Source: Selaginella tamariscina
Lineage: Eukaryota > Streptophyta > Lycopodiopsida > Selaginellales > Selaginellaceae
Length of the DNA stretch: 64,000 nt
Reading direction: 5' to 3'
Assembly (NCBI GenBank): GCA_003024785.1
Contig: PUQB01000744.1
Coordinates: 1 to 64,000, forward strand
The position numbers were made by a program, and so were the translations under genes. Of the stretch, positions 50,550-63,947 are shown piece after piece (position 1 is the stretch's first letter; the number at the start of each line of letters is the position of its first letter). The notes beneath the pieces were generated by a model. That model searched no databases. It was not told the DNA's origin and was given only the letters and a program-made list of their open reading frames with translations.

Positions 50550-51014
50550 CAGCATTAGTTAAGTTTTGTTTAGCCCAAGAGTGTACGTCAGCTTCTGAGA
50601 GTTTTTGTTGTTTATGTAGTTGAGAGTTTCCTATACATACATGTGTTAGCATTGACACACACACACACACACACAGAGAGAGAAAGAGAGAGAACCTTGA
50701 AGATGGGGATGGTCATAGGTCTTATCATTGAGTTTGCCATTCTCACGCAGCCACATCTGAAATGTTTGCCATGCAGGATCACTATGATTGCTTGCTGAAA
50801 AATAACTGACTGCTAATAAGAGAAAAATCAGTATACAAGATTTGATACCCATAAGTAATACTGATGAAACTTAAAGCTTCATTCATTCTATATATATTTG
50901 GGACTAAACAAAGTGGGCATTATTTAATTAGCTTTGAACATATTCAGAGTTAAATCAAGTACAAAATTGTCCATGGATGTTACATCATATCTAGCCATGT
51001 TTGATGCAGACATT

Positions 51015-51016
<2 letters not shown>

Positions 51017-51090
<74 letters not shown>
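51017..51090. repeat. Compound microsatellite (TG)n(AG)n
   Basis: A long pure TG run followed by a pure AG run, upstream of the C1A pseudogene start. Frames across it are repeat artefacts. Confidence 0.95.
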
Positions 51091-51092
<2 letters not shown>

Positions 51093-51544
51093 GTGTATTT
51101 TAAATATATATTTTATATAAGAGACTAATATAAACAAGCTTTTATAATATTCTATAAAATGATTCTATTTCAGACTATAAAAATATTATATTGGTTATTT
51201 CTCTGAATATTATTTTTCTTTATTTTAGTTTATGTCAAGTAAACTTATAATAGATTATAGTTTACAAGAACTTTTCTCATACAGCTGTATTTTAATAAAA
51301 ATAATATATTTGACTTTTGCGTATGTCAACCTGTTAAATGACTTTATTAGTTGTCAATAAACTTTTCAGCTGAGTATAAAAGATGGATCGATACATTGTT
51401 AACCTTTCAACACTTCAAAAGTTCTATACTGTATCTCACACACACATACACACACACTTATGTATCTATACGTATAATGTTTACACACTAAAACTGTGCT
51501 CCACTAAATCCATGGAACTACTTAAACCACTAAACATTTAACTA

Positions 51545-52020
51545 TTCGGCTGTGGCATGGCTTGCCAATCTGCTTTCCGCACAATCGCCAAACTGCAGGA
51601 ACATACATTTTATATATAGATAGATAGATAAATAAATAGAGAAAGAGAGAGGCTTAATAAATAAGTTATACCTTCTTGGAAGTTATGAAACGCCCACCGG
51701 TGAGAATTGGCCCTGATAAATTGTTAAACAAACATCACTGCAAACATGGATCATTATACTCTATAATTATATGCGGCTCACACATATTATTATGGATGGC
51801 ATCGTTAAACATGTATGCTATCATCACAAGTAGGTTGACAGTGAAGTGAAGCTAGGGATTGCGGTATTGACCCAGAAAATTACTCTTGCCAATGTACCTG
51901 CATGTTATTAAGTTTGAGAGAGAGAGATGACTCACTGTTGTAAACAAAGAAATAATACTTACAAAGACTGCAGATTCTTCATATGGTATAGTCCCTGAAA
52001 GCTGATAATCCCGCAGTGCC
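51545..52020 (-). pseudogene. Probable leucine-rich-repeat (receptor kinase type) exon remnants
   Basis: Small exon-like blocks with AG/GT borders read in minus-strand order: ALRDYQLSGTIPYEESAVF (52,020-51,966), KSNFLGQYRNP (near 51,890-51,850), NNLSGPILTGGRF (near 51,725-51,690) and FGDCAESRLASHA (near 51,598-51,555). NQLSGTIP and NNLSGPIP are typical plant LRR repeats, and one repeat per short exon is typical of LRR receptor kinases. No kinase domain is seen in the window, and stops lie between blocks. The match is short, so the call is moderate. Confidence 0.45.
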
Positions 52021-53990
52021 CTGGCAAATAATATACACAGTACTACATCATCACACACACATAAATACAGAGTCATGCACACATGCAATGCACAGACACA
52101 TACGGAGCTCTCTCTCTCTCACACACACATCCAGTGCACAGGCACATACAGAGCTTTTCTCTCTCTCACTTAGACACACATGCAGTGCACAGACACATAC
52201 AGAGCTCTCTCTCTTTCACAATATAAACAATTCGATGAGATGTAATAAAGCACAATTCAGGACCCCCTCCTTAATCATAGTTAATTAAGTTAGTTATTTT
52301 AATGATTTAATATGCATTTTAAAGAAAATAAAATAAAAAGACCTTTTGGGTTAATGCATTTACATGAGTTGGAATATATAAGCTTTTTTTAAATACATGT
52401 TTTTCTTTTGTTTTTAATAATTATCAATTAATTAAATTTTAATTAATTATCACTAATACAAAAAGAGTTGAATTGTGAAAGAGTTTGGTAAGAGAATATA
52501 AATAAATACATATATGCATACTATAATACTTAAAGCTAAAATCAAATTTACTAAAATTTACTAAAAGAATATATAAATAAATACATATATGCATACGTGC
52601 ATGAATATACTAAGATTTATAGTGTTTAACATGAAAACTATAATACTTAAGCTAAAATCAAATTTACACCTTTTATGTCCATAAATGTAATATAATAAGT
52701 GATGTTTTAACTCTCTTCTACCTAAAATTAATTGCTATATGTATACAAGATATTATTAGTATATTTTAACTATATAAATTGATATCTTTTGACTAAAATT
52801 CTCAAACCATTTAATTAAAGTAAATTCATGAATATATTGTAATTGTTAATGTTTAGTACCTCTTCAAATATATACTAAATGAACTGGTTGTCCTAATTTC
52901 TATTGATAATTATAAATTTTGAAGTTCTTCCCTAGGGATTCTTTAAGTTTACAGTTGCATCTAATTATATAAACTTCCATAATGATAGTCTTGTTATAAA
53001 ATTGGTTAATTCTTATAATAATCTTTAACTATTGTTTTAACATAAAACAAATTTTTAGTACATCATTTACTTTTTTTATTATTTAGGTCATTTAACACCA
53101 TTCCATCTTGCCCAAATTGATTTTATTTGGAACATGAGAAAATTTAGTTAATGAGTAGAATTGAGAAGTTACTATTGAAAAAATAATAATGCATTTAAAT
53201 ATACTAATGTACACTAAAAATTGAAAAAATACACATCATAAGTAATACTCATAAATTGTTTAATTAATTTTTATAATGTTTTTTTTTGTTGTATATGTAA
53301 TGTATTTTTAATATGTAAATAAATATTTATTATTTATTATTAATGGTTAATGTTGCCCATCAAATTTATTAAAAAGATCTAGTGGTCAGTAGCAATTATT
53401 TATTTATTTATTATACACATGATTTATTACAAAGACTTAGCAAATACATTGGTTTTTTAATAAATAAATTTCTTAATTAAATTTTATTAACAAATTAATG
53501 CATGATTAATTGAAAATATATATAAATAAAGGAAGCCATTAATATTACAAAATAGACCTAATTATTTAACTGTAAAAATAAGTCATGTTATTATATACAT
53601 TAGTAAATGGTTTTAAAGTCTATAAAAGATATGATTATTAATTCTTGTTAAGATAGGAAAATGCATGCATAGAATTTTTCTTCTTTAGTTGAAGAATAAA
53701 GGGAACGAAGCTGAACATGTTTGAAGAATAAAATGAACAAATGTGAACATGTTTGAAAAATAAAAGGAACAAGGTGAACATGGTAAAATGTTTATTCATA
53801 TGAAATTTTCCATTGGAGGAAGGTATTTGATGATGTAAATAAATACAGTTAGGATGGTTGGGCTGATATGGCATTGAAGGATATGGGAAGGAGTGAAGCA
53901 TTAGGGAAAGGGTATCCACACTTGCTTCCTTGTACTCATCTTAGTAATGCAAGTGCATTTATATACTTGTTTGTGTATTGAGTGTTCCTT

Positions 53991-54028
<38 letters not shown>

Positions 54029-54514
54029 AGAATCAATACATATAGATGAGTGGATTGAATTTAACACAACAATAACCTAAGCCACTCCTACTCTTGGCCT
54101 TGTTGACATGTCATTGATAAAGATCATACATATACCTTCAAAAAATAATGAGAAAATAAGCTAATTAACCATTCTTTTAATTAATAAATAATAATTTTAA
54201 ATGAAGGTGAGGACAATTCCTAACACATGGCAACTACAAAGGGATGATGCCATTGCTTTCTAAAATTGATGAATAAAATGAAAGAGTGAATGAAAAAATA
54301 GTGTCTTTATTATTAAATGGATTAGCAAGGATAAAGACAATTGTATGGGTCTACAAAGTATATATTTATAGACAAATCGTTGTACAATTCCTGGGCAGCA
54401 TAAAATAGAGGTTTGTTGTGCTTGCTTTAGCCCTATAGCCTTGTAGTATAAAGACATGGACAAATTTTTAAAATATGAGAAAGAGTTGCTTGGATTGTGA
54501 GAATTATTAATTAA
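52021..54514. other. AT-rich intergenic sequence
   Basis: Repeats of CACACACAT/GCACAGACACATA with CTCTCTCT occur three times at 52,080-52,215 (about 55-bp spacing). A direct repeat, ATATAAATAAATACATATATGCATAC, lies at about 52,497 and 52,569. A TA/TG microsatellite lies at 53,993-54,028. No gene recognised. Confidence 0.5.
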
Positions 54515-57500
54515 GTGATACTGGCGCACATAGACAAAGTAACAAGGAGGTGCGGAAGAGCCCAACCTAGAAACTTTGGGGAATGGAGGGGTAGAAATAA
54601 CCATTGTAGATGTCATTGTGAATGTCACACGATAAGTGAATTAAGAGAAGAGACTAGGAGACAAATTTTAAATGAATCTCTACAAGTGGAGGAAGAGTGT
54701 GTTTTAAATCAACCTATTAATTTACCACTGAGAGAAATTAGATGAAAAAGTCAATACAACAAATATAGTTTGGAGGTTACACTTGATGAAGTAATTCAAC
54801 TTGATTTTAGGATTATTCTAGAAAGAGCAAGAGAATTGTTCTTGAACAGGATCTTACCACTGAGAAAGTGCTAAAAAGAGTGTTAAATTGTACCAAGAAA
54901 GGTAACAACCACCTTATGAGAATCCCAAAGAATTTTAATAGAAGGTTTGGAAAAAGTACATGCTGAGAATCCTACAAGGATTAGGAGACGAAATCAATTT
55001 AGGTTAATGATCAAGATTATGAAGCGGTAACAATTAAGACAGGAGCCTTGAAATAGCTTGATTGTGAAGAAATAAAAGGAGAAATTAGGTATGGACGGAG
55101 CCTTGGAGAGTGCATCAACCTAATTCAAATCTTGCTAAGCAAAGAAATCGTAGGGAGGGTGCCCAAAAACAAAGAGAAGAAGAGTTAAATCTTGAGAGGC
55201 AACATTAGATTCTTGGCCAAGTGATACATATTATAGGAGAGCGTGCTAACAAGTCTGAGGAAGATTTAGGCTAGTGGCAGAATTATCAAATAGCAGGGAC
55301 AAGGAATCCTAAGTTAGGAGGATAAAAATCTTTTGAAAAAGTCAAAAATAAACGTGAGGGAAATAATAATATAATGGGTATACTACTAGGGTTGATATGA
55401 GAGGCAATCATGTACCCTATATATAACATGATGTAATGAGGATTTTAAAAGACATTTGCAAAATAGTTTGAAGAAGTTGCAAAATTACATAGAGTGAGGG
55501 ATGAAGATAAATTTTTAATATTTTCTCATATACTCAAAGGGTGGTATTATGACCTAAAGTAAATATTAGAAATGATTATTAGAAGATAATTCGGGCATTT
55601 AAAGAATATTGTGGTAAGGATGACTTATCGGAAGAACATCTGACGAAAAATGAGAGTGTAGATGAGTATACATGTTGATTTAAGATACATGAGAAAAAGT
55701 GTACTTTGTAGGTAAGGGAGGATGCTCTGCTCCAATTGTATAAGGGTCTTTTAAAGCTTTATCGAGATTTGACATTGACTATACATGAGAGGGATAGGGA
55801 AGACCTTGTGGATTAGTTGAAGTCAAATGAGAAAAAAGGAAAGGCATATAAAAGGAGAATAAGCATATAGAAGGAGAGAAGATGATTTGAATGATGAAGA
55901 AGAACCAATGAGAATCCAAAAATCACACATAAATGAAAGGATGTTGGTACAACTCCTTCAATAGTTGATATGTAATATCACCAAGAAAGAATCAATACCA
56001 AAGGTGTGGTGAACTAAATGTGATAACCCAAGAGATAATACTCAAGAGTGGATGCTTCAATTGCCTAAGTGTCAAATATGTGAAAAAGATGGATATGTAG
56101 GGAGGATATATATATTTTTACAAATCAGGACGTTGCTAAAGTGGGCAAAGATTAGCGAAATGAAAAGAGATATGATAACTGATATGATTAAAATCCTGCT
56201 AATGGACCTCTTCCTAATCAAAGGTATGGAAGATAGACAAAATCAATACTATCAGAGATGGTAGACCATTTGAGGGGAGGAATAATAGACAATATAAGGG
56301 TGGGGATAGACCCTATCAAAGAGTTAATAATGACATTGCTTATCCGAACAAGTTAAACTTTGGAAATGGAGAACGACAAGGAAGGAATTACCCTCCTATA
56401 ACATGTTATACTTGTATAGAAAGAGGATGTACATCCTAGGATTGCCTAAGGGTTAATCAAGCATTCACCTCTAGAGACACTAGAAAAACCTGCTACTTGT
56501 TATGTAGCAATGGAGGAAGAGGAAGAGGTATATGAACCAGGGGTAAGAGCAATTACTCAAGCTAGGGTACCAAAACAACTTGTATATGTACATGAATGTG
56601 GTGATAAAGTGACACAGTATATAAAGAAGGATGGGTTGATGCTAAGAAGTTGATGTGTGAAGTCACTCAACAATTAGAAGAAGAGAAGGTTGAACTTTCT
56701 AAAGAGAGAGGAGCAAAAGTTGTAATAGGACCACCTTCATTGGAACCTCTTAAAGATGATATTCACTACACTAAATCTCTTGACAATACAATTAGACAAA
56801 TAACACATCATGTAATGAGTAGAGTTTATCATTATAGTCGAGCAATTATTACAAATTACACCATATGCGAGGAACCAAATTTTGAAGGTGGTTCACACAT
56901 CTTCAAACCATCCATACTACATGAACAAAGCAGAAAAGGATCAAGAAGAACAAGAGATTATGATGGGTGTGTTCCATGTGTTACTGTACACATAGAAAGA
57001 TACAAGTTGAAAGGAGTTTTAATTGACGAGGGGTCTAATGTGAATTTTATAGAGGAACAAACATGCAAGCTCGGGACCCATTGAACCCACTTCGTTTAAC
57101 TTGAAGATGGTGGATCAAAAAAGTGTGAAACCTGTTGGGATAGTAAGAAAGGTTGCTATTACAAGGGACTAAAATATAAATTTTCCTCAATTGTTCTTAA
57201 GATGGAAGTCATCTGTACAATGTTGTTAAGAACACCATGGCTCAAAACATCTAAGGTGGTGCAAGATTGAGGAAATGGAATAATGATATTGGGTGAAGGA
57301 AAAGAACAACCCGTTATCCATACCAAAACAAGAAAACATATTTATGTTGGTCATAGTCCACTTGATTTAGAAGGATATAATTAGGTGATTGGGTGAATGG
57401 TTTAGATGAGGAGAATTTTAAGGGCATATCTAAATCTACAAGTTATTGCTGATATAGAGTTATACGCTATCTTGAAGGGGCAGCAATTCCCATAGAAGGA

Positions 57501-60180
57501 GGATACTATAAGGGTGTTGAATATCATATTGATTTGCACGAGTGGCTTGTAGAATATACTCATATTTATATAGTAGGACCTCTGTAACAAGTTAATATTA
57601 GTACAAAGGTACAACCTCAAATATTGATCAATGCATAGGGTCTGGATAATAACTTTCAAAAGAAAGGACTTCATCTTCTCACACAATATAAGGATGTTTT
57701 GCATGGTCTTATAAAGATTTAAAGGGTATAATACCTCAACTTAGTACACAAACTATACAATTAATTCATGGTTTTGAACATATTAAATAGAGGGCATATA
57801 GAATGAACCTGAATTATGCTCATCTTGTTAAAATGAAATTGGTAAGCTATTAAAAGTTGGATTTATATACTCAAAGTGGGAGTATTTGTTGGATTTTATG
57901 AAAGTTTTTATGGATGATTTCAGTGTTTATATTATTAAGGAAATCATCATGTTTATTTAGAGAAATATTTTTAGAAGTGTAAAGAGAATTCAATTACCTT
58001 AAATCCAAAAAAGTGCAACTTTTTTTGTCAAATCTAGGGTTCTTTTAGGACACATAGTTTGTAAAGAGGGTATAATAGATAAAGACAAAGTTAAAGTTAT
58101 ATTTTTTTATATCTACCTCAAGATTTAAAGGAACTCCACCATTTTCTTTGTAAAATTGGTTATCACAAGAAGTTTATTGGTAATTATGTCAAGATTGTTA
58201 AGCCTTTCATTGATTTATTAAAATCTTTATTTCTTATAACTAGACCTTTGAACATCAAAATGTTTTGATATATTAAGGAAGGCATTGACTTGTACACCTA
58301 TTTTAGTTTAACCCCAATGGGATCATGAATTCCATGTCTAGGTTGATACATTTGATATGGCAATTGGTGCAATCCTTACACAATCATAAGCTAATGGCAA
58401 TGATAAACCTATTTATTATGCTAACTGTAGATTGACTTTTGTAAAGGTGAATTACACAACTAAAAAGGAGGCATTAGCTATGGTATATGCTAATCAATAT
58501 TTTTGCATTATCTACTAGCAAAAATGGTTAAGATGTTTGTAAACTAGTTTGATATGACGATTAGCAAGGTGATTTTTCCTTTTACAGAAGTATAATTTTA
58601 TATCATATATAAACTGAATAAACAACATGAACAAGCTAATCATTTAAGTCAAATAATTATAAGTGAACAACTTATTTTAAATATGGATGATTTTTCAAAT
58701 GTAAATTTATTTTCCATTTAAATACTTTTCACATGGATAAATGACATCTCAATACAAGACAAAGACCTCTTACTTATAATATAAGGGATCAAAAAAAATT
58801 ATTCATCAATAATATTTCATTGTAGGAGGGAAACTATACAAATTAGGCCTTTTGAGGAGGTGTGTGGATTCTTTAGAAGCTCATTTAGGGTTGGCGAGAG
58901 GGCATTTTATAGAGGAAGATTCTACGAGGATGGTTTTGCAAGCTAGGTTATAGTGGCCGACATTATGGAAACATGTGGGGGAGTACTATAAAAAATGTGA
59001 TAAGTGCTAGAGAGCATGATTACCTATGAAGAGGCAAATGCAACCTCTCAATTCATTCCTTCCTTTCACCAGAAGATTTTATTGGGCCAATTAACCATGT
59101 GAGTGGTAAAAGGAATAAATATATATTGATACTTATTAATTATATAATAAAGTGGGTTGAAGCAAAGGGTAGATACATATAATATAGCATGTACTATATA
59201 TAAAATAATAATAATACATTATGGAATATCCACGGAAATAGTGAGTGACTAAGGGATGCATTTTGCAAATGAAATAATTCATGAACTCATGAATGAGTTT
59301 GTTATAAAACATAAGAAGTCCACACCTCAAGGGAATGGTCATGTAAGGGCCACAAATAAAGTGCTAAAGAATATTCTTAAGAATGTAAAGAATGTGATAA
59401 GTGAGAATTAAAAAGATTGGGACCAGAGGCTCCCAAAGGTATTGTGGACATATAAAACAGCTTATAAGGTCGTTATAAAAATGACACCTTTAAACTCGCT
59501 TATGGGATTGAAGTAGTTACACCAATGGAGTATGCGGTACCATCTTTGAGATTGTTGTATAATATAATTTGGAAGAAGAGGAATCCTTAAAACTACATCT
59601 TAATGAGTTAGAAAGGCTAAATAAAGTGAGATTGGATGCTAGTGAGTTAAAAAGACTAAATAAAGTAAAATTGCATGCTTTATGGACGATATAGTTATTC
59701 CAAAAAGAAGAAAAGCGTCGTGTGATAAGAAGAGGCATGGGAAAGAGGTGAAACTAGAAGACTTGGTTTTATGGTACCAAGGGTAAGTGGAAGAAATCAA
59801 TCATAAGTTGAAAAGTAAATGGTTAAAACCATTTAAGGTGGTGAAAGTTAAAAAGAAAGAGTGGTGAAGTTGAATACATTACAAGGAGAGTTGGAAGGAT
59901 GGGTTAATGTTAACTGATTAAGGAGGTACCATAACAAGCAAACGTTGAAGTAAATCATAATTTTATACAAATGAAGGGAATATTCTTTCTTATGCATAGA
60001 ATTTCAAGACTCATAAATGGGGAAAACTCGATTTCTAGATCTAGGGTAATTTGTAAAAAGAAAGTAGTCAAAAGCAACATGATGTCTAAGAAGATTGTTT
60101 TAGAGAGAGTCACACACCCAAAGCCATGTATAAATTTCACAAATTCGAAAGTGGTAAGGAAGGTGGGATCTAGCTAATAC
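54515..60180 (+). mobile_element. Heavily decayed Ty3/gypsy retrotransposon
   Basis: The plus strand shows a gag-like region (about 55,340-55,850), then protease GVLIDEGSNVNFI near 57,018-57,056, reverse transcriptase FMDDFSVY near 57,907-57,930, RNase H-like VDTFDMAIGAILTQS and KEALAMVYA near 58,340-58,490, integrase WPTLWKHVGEYYKKCDKC near 58,951-59,004, and STPQGNGHVRATNKVLKNIL near 59,315-59,380. Every domain is interrupted by stops, and flanking LTRs were not recognised. The order identifies the superfamily. An ITPQGNGQAEATNK-like block is common to several lineages, so none is named. Confidence 0.8.
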
Positions 60181-63129
60181 AGGGGAAGGGAAATATACTC
60201 ATGAGTTGGAGACCATCTTGGTAGAGATGGGTATTGATGGATATGCTCATATTCTTTGGGATATAGAGGTGAATGAGCATGAGTGCTACAATTTTATAAT
60301 TATGGTAGAGAAAGTGGAGACCCTAGAGCAGGCATTCTTGCCCATGTAGATTAGAGGAGGATGCTGATTATAAAAAAGGTAATGCAGGAGGTGTTTGCTT
60401 TACCTTCAGGAGATACAAATAAAGAAGTAATATATGAGTACCTCTGATTGAGGAAAACCTATAATAGTAAAATAGGGCTACAAATCAAGGATCTACAAGC
60501 TAATGTGGAACAGTCAATGGGGAGGGAATGTCAGTGGAGGAGACCACAAAGAAGTTAAAGATGAAAGAGGTTGTTGGAGGCAAGTTTTGCAAAGGAGAAG
60601 GATGATGTGTAGATTGTGGGTGAGAAGAAAGGGCAATAGACACCTCTCATGAAGGAAGTGGTTGTAACATTTATACTCAAGCTTCAAATATATAGGTGAG
60701 TCAAACTCCCAAAATTATGAATTATTTGGAGAGTTTTGGAGAAGAGGGTACTCTGGAAGGAGGTGATGTAATTGCCATTCATGAGGTAAAATAGGAGTAT
60801 GGCAAGCATGGGGAGATGGCATAGGAGGATAGTGGGAATGATAGTAAAGAGTTGGATCATTGTTTGACAAAGGGAATACTCAGGATGAGTTAGGCCAAGA
60901 ACATACAAAGAAGGTGGAAGGGGTGACAAGTGGACAACCAACCTCTTTACAACTAGTCGTTGTAACAATCAAGGACATTGGCACTAAGGAGGAAGTAGTA
61001 CAATGACATTGGCACTAAGGAGGAAGTAGGTAATATAACCATGAAGGATATACCACATGTGGAGACACCTCAAGATAATTGGCTCGCTTGAGACCCTCTA
61101 GTTGTAGTTGCAGCAACAAGAGGAGAAATAATATAGTGGACTAGCATGAGAAATAGTATAGTGGTTGTAGTTGCAGCAGGAGAAATATATAGTGGTTGTA
61201 AGTGCAGCAAGAGAAATAGTGGAGTACATGAGGCCCTACCCACCATTGTTACTATTTAACAAGTGGCTTGGTGTATGAGTTCATATGCTCATCCTTGATG
61301 AAAATCGAACTTAGATACACTCTAATACGAAATATTAGAACCTTTCCCTCTCCATCTTAAAGCCAATTAGGCAAAGGGCCAATTGGTATTTATGAAAAGG
61401 CCCTCTAATCACGATGACCCAGGTTTGTTTAGGTCTTTTTCCACATACCCCATAATCTTTACCCATGTGGTTAATCGATTAGGTTAGAACTATGATAAAT
61501 AAAGTCTTGACTTTGTGATAGCGCTATGCAACATGAGAACAAGGCATTGTTTATAAAAACACATCAATTGAAGTAGAAGTCCATTCGACTTCTTCTGTTT
61601 CATGTGTCATTCCCTTCGTAATTTTATCTAGGTTTGGTTAGTCTTTTAGGTTTTGTGTGTTGTATATAGAGAAATTTAATTTAAAATTTGTTTGGGACTA
61701 TTTAATTTTGAAATTTGAGAGGATTTTTAATTTAAGTATGATTGCAATTCAATTTAGAGAAGGTTTTTTTATACAAATCCAATTTAGACGTGTTGTACTG
61801 TAATGTACCACCATTATGTGTGTATAGTAACTTATACTTTATGAATCTATGTCACAATTTTACTAAAAGGTATATATCACAATTATACTTGGTTATTTTT
61901 CACCTTATATCGTAATTATAATAATGGTAAAGAGATTTTAAATTGTTTCTAATCAAATAATAATTATATCTCTTTATTTAAACAATAAGTAGTTGAATGC
62001 TAATATATATATATAATGATTCACATAATGTTTCCTCGAGCATCAAGCAAAACTCTAGTTATTATAAATTATAAGTATTATATCATTATTATGTATCTTA
62101 GTACATTGTTGAATATAACATAAATATAAAAAAAATAAAATTTGAATAAGTAATTACTTTATTAATTTAATTAATGGAATGTGATCAAAACCATGAACTA
62201 AAACTATAATAACCACTTTATATCATCATTACATAATAATTATATCTATTAATTATTGTGTTTTAAAAAATATATTAAATTTGAAAAAGTATTATACTAA
62301 ATGGTTTAATACTGATATCATCAATTAAACAATATTTTTTCTTGATTATATTTTTTGTGCTTGAGTTTGTCATTCTCTATATTCATTTGTGAAACAATTT
62401 TGACCTTTATAGGATTAGAATTAAGTTGAATTTTAAATTATTTTTCATATATTTAAGATAAAATTTTATAAGATTTATATTTATACATTTTTAAAGAATC
62501 CAGCTTAAATATTTTTAGGGATTTAAATTATGTACCATATTAAATTATTATAGATAGATTAAATAAAATCAATTGCTAAAACGTTAAATGCACGTTGTAA
62601 CTAAAGTGGGCATGATACGTGAAAATGGGAATATAAAATAAATTACTAATTAATACTTAAGTTTTAATTATTAATTAATCATTTAATTAATATGTAATTA
62701 AGCCTTAAATATTAATTAATTAATTAATTAATCCTTCAATAACCTTACTTAGTAAGGAATATTCCTAAAATATCTTAGAATATTCATATTATTCTAAAAA
62801 TAGTTTACAATAATGAAGAAATACTATCAAACATAATTACAAATGAAATCATTTTCTTATCAACATGTTAATTTTTTTATAAATACTTTCTTCCTATCAT
62901 ACAAAGAAATCTTCTTATTTTGTCTAAATCATCACTCTCCGGATTAATCAAATCATTTTGGTTAATATCTTGATGTTGTTGCCACCACTTAACACTCTCA
63001 CGAATGCAATTGGGAGTTGCCATCCTTGTTAATACATAAGATGTGATAAGAGAAGCTCTGCATAAGGGTCATCTAAAAACTGACGTTCCTTAAGTAATAT
63101 TATAAAGCGCCCGGTTGCTATCCTTCATT
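60181..63129. other. Element-derived and AT-rich sequence without recognised genes
   Basis: From 60,181 to 61,250 purine-rich sequence continues from the decayed element. It includes a direct repeat of ACATTGGCACTAAGGAGGAA (60,977 and 61,006) and repeats of TAGTGGTTGTA with AGTTGCAGCA (61,139-61,210). From 61,650 to 63,000 it is very AT-rich. No coding domain seen. Confidence 0.45.
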
Positions 63130-63947
63130 TTATAAATTCAATATCACGAGAAAGAAAAGCTTCAGGAAATGTATGATACGGTGGATACTGCTCACAAAAT
63201 TTTCGAGATTCTTCTTTCTGAGGCACGTATCCAAGTAGTTCACTAGCTCATCCATGATATCGGTATCAGAATATGGATCGAAAGTGATTGGATGAATACA
63301 AGCAATGTTTTGGTTGAGCATAGCCTTCTGAGGAGAGTCGTCTACTACTAAACTATGTGCGTTCTTCATTATCCTTAAGCGACTGATCTCCCCATGAGTC
63401 CCAATTATTCTTTCATTCTTGAAGAAGTATGGCTTGCTTTCCTTTCTTATATTGTGAAATTCGAGAGGTTTATAACATATTCGCTGGTCAAAAATCCAAT
63501 CTTTACGAATCACCTCTTCTGCAACACTACAATGTTTCTTAAGTAAATTCAACAGCGGTGTTAAGTTATGAATCTGCATGCATGACCAAATCCCCACAAG
63601 CGCACCCATCTCCTTTTGAAAGAGGATCCAACCCTGGACGAAAAATAATATCATATCGAAATTTACCATGACAAGGAATGAAATCTCCTTGTTTGATTTC
63701 TTTTTTCCTATCCTCGGGCCTTTGTCGATGAAGCAGAACACTTGACATCCAACAACACAATATGGCCATGAGTAACATGAGATAGCGTTGCCTCTTGAAT
63801 ACTTTGCAAATCACTTGTTTGCTCCCTTTCACATTTATCCGTTGCCACTATCTCGTTGCCTATCCCTTCATCATTTAATTGTACATCATCCTTACAAGAT
63901 TCAGATATTGCATGCGCTGAAGAAATTGATTTCGGAATTGAAGCCAA
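63130..63947 (-). pseudogene. FCP1-like (HAD, NIF-type) phosphatase, frameshifted
   Basis: Minus strand. A polar N-terminal region starts at 63,947, then HIVLLDV near 63,760 (HAD motif I position). After a frame change come LHRQRPEDRKK and FRPGLDPL, then in a further frame FQKEMGALVGIWSCMQIHN (motif II area), RKDWIFDQRICY, KPYFFKNERIIGTHG and SLVVDDSPQKAMLN (motif III-IV acidic pair), followed by CIHPITFDPYSDTD. These are hallmarks of plant FCP1-like/TIM50-like phosphatases. Two frame changes within about 100 bases break the reading between motifs I and II. The gene may extend upstream past the window end. Confidence 0.8.

Larger units (their letters stand above)
36785..50852 (-). pseudogene. 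Papain-like (C1A) cysteine protease pseudogene split by two MULEs
   Basis: Minus strand, in five recognisable parts. Exon 1 (50,852-50,696) has a signal peptide (CILIFLLLAVSYFSAS) and the start of the I29 inhibitor propeptide (FQMWLRENGKL). Exon 2 begins at 50,630, in frame with exon 1, and reads AKQNLTNAEFR until element B enters at 50,540. It resumes at 45,997 with [17 protein letters not shown], ending at 45,843. After a 54-nt intron, [20 protein letters not shown] follows from 45,788, so the active-site Gln and Cys are present; then [19 protein letters not shown] and an in-frame TAA. Element A interrupts just after the His region (YHTV). The tail appears at 36,950 and below: GFGTDG, a one-base shift, YWIIKNS, a TGA in place of Trp, then GKGWGDNGYVKM and GLCGINKYPMYA. 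The stops and shifts show it is dead; whether before or after the insertions is not visible. Confidence 0.92.

Noticed and set aside
50934-51128. Open frame over the TG/AG microsatellite
   Set aside because: Repeat artefact with no conserved residues.
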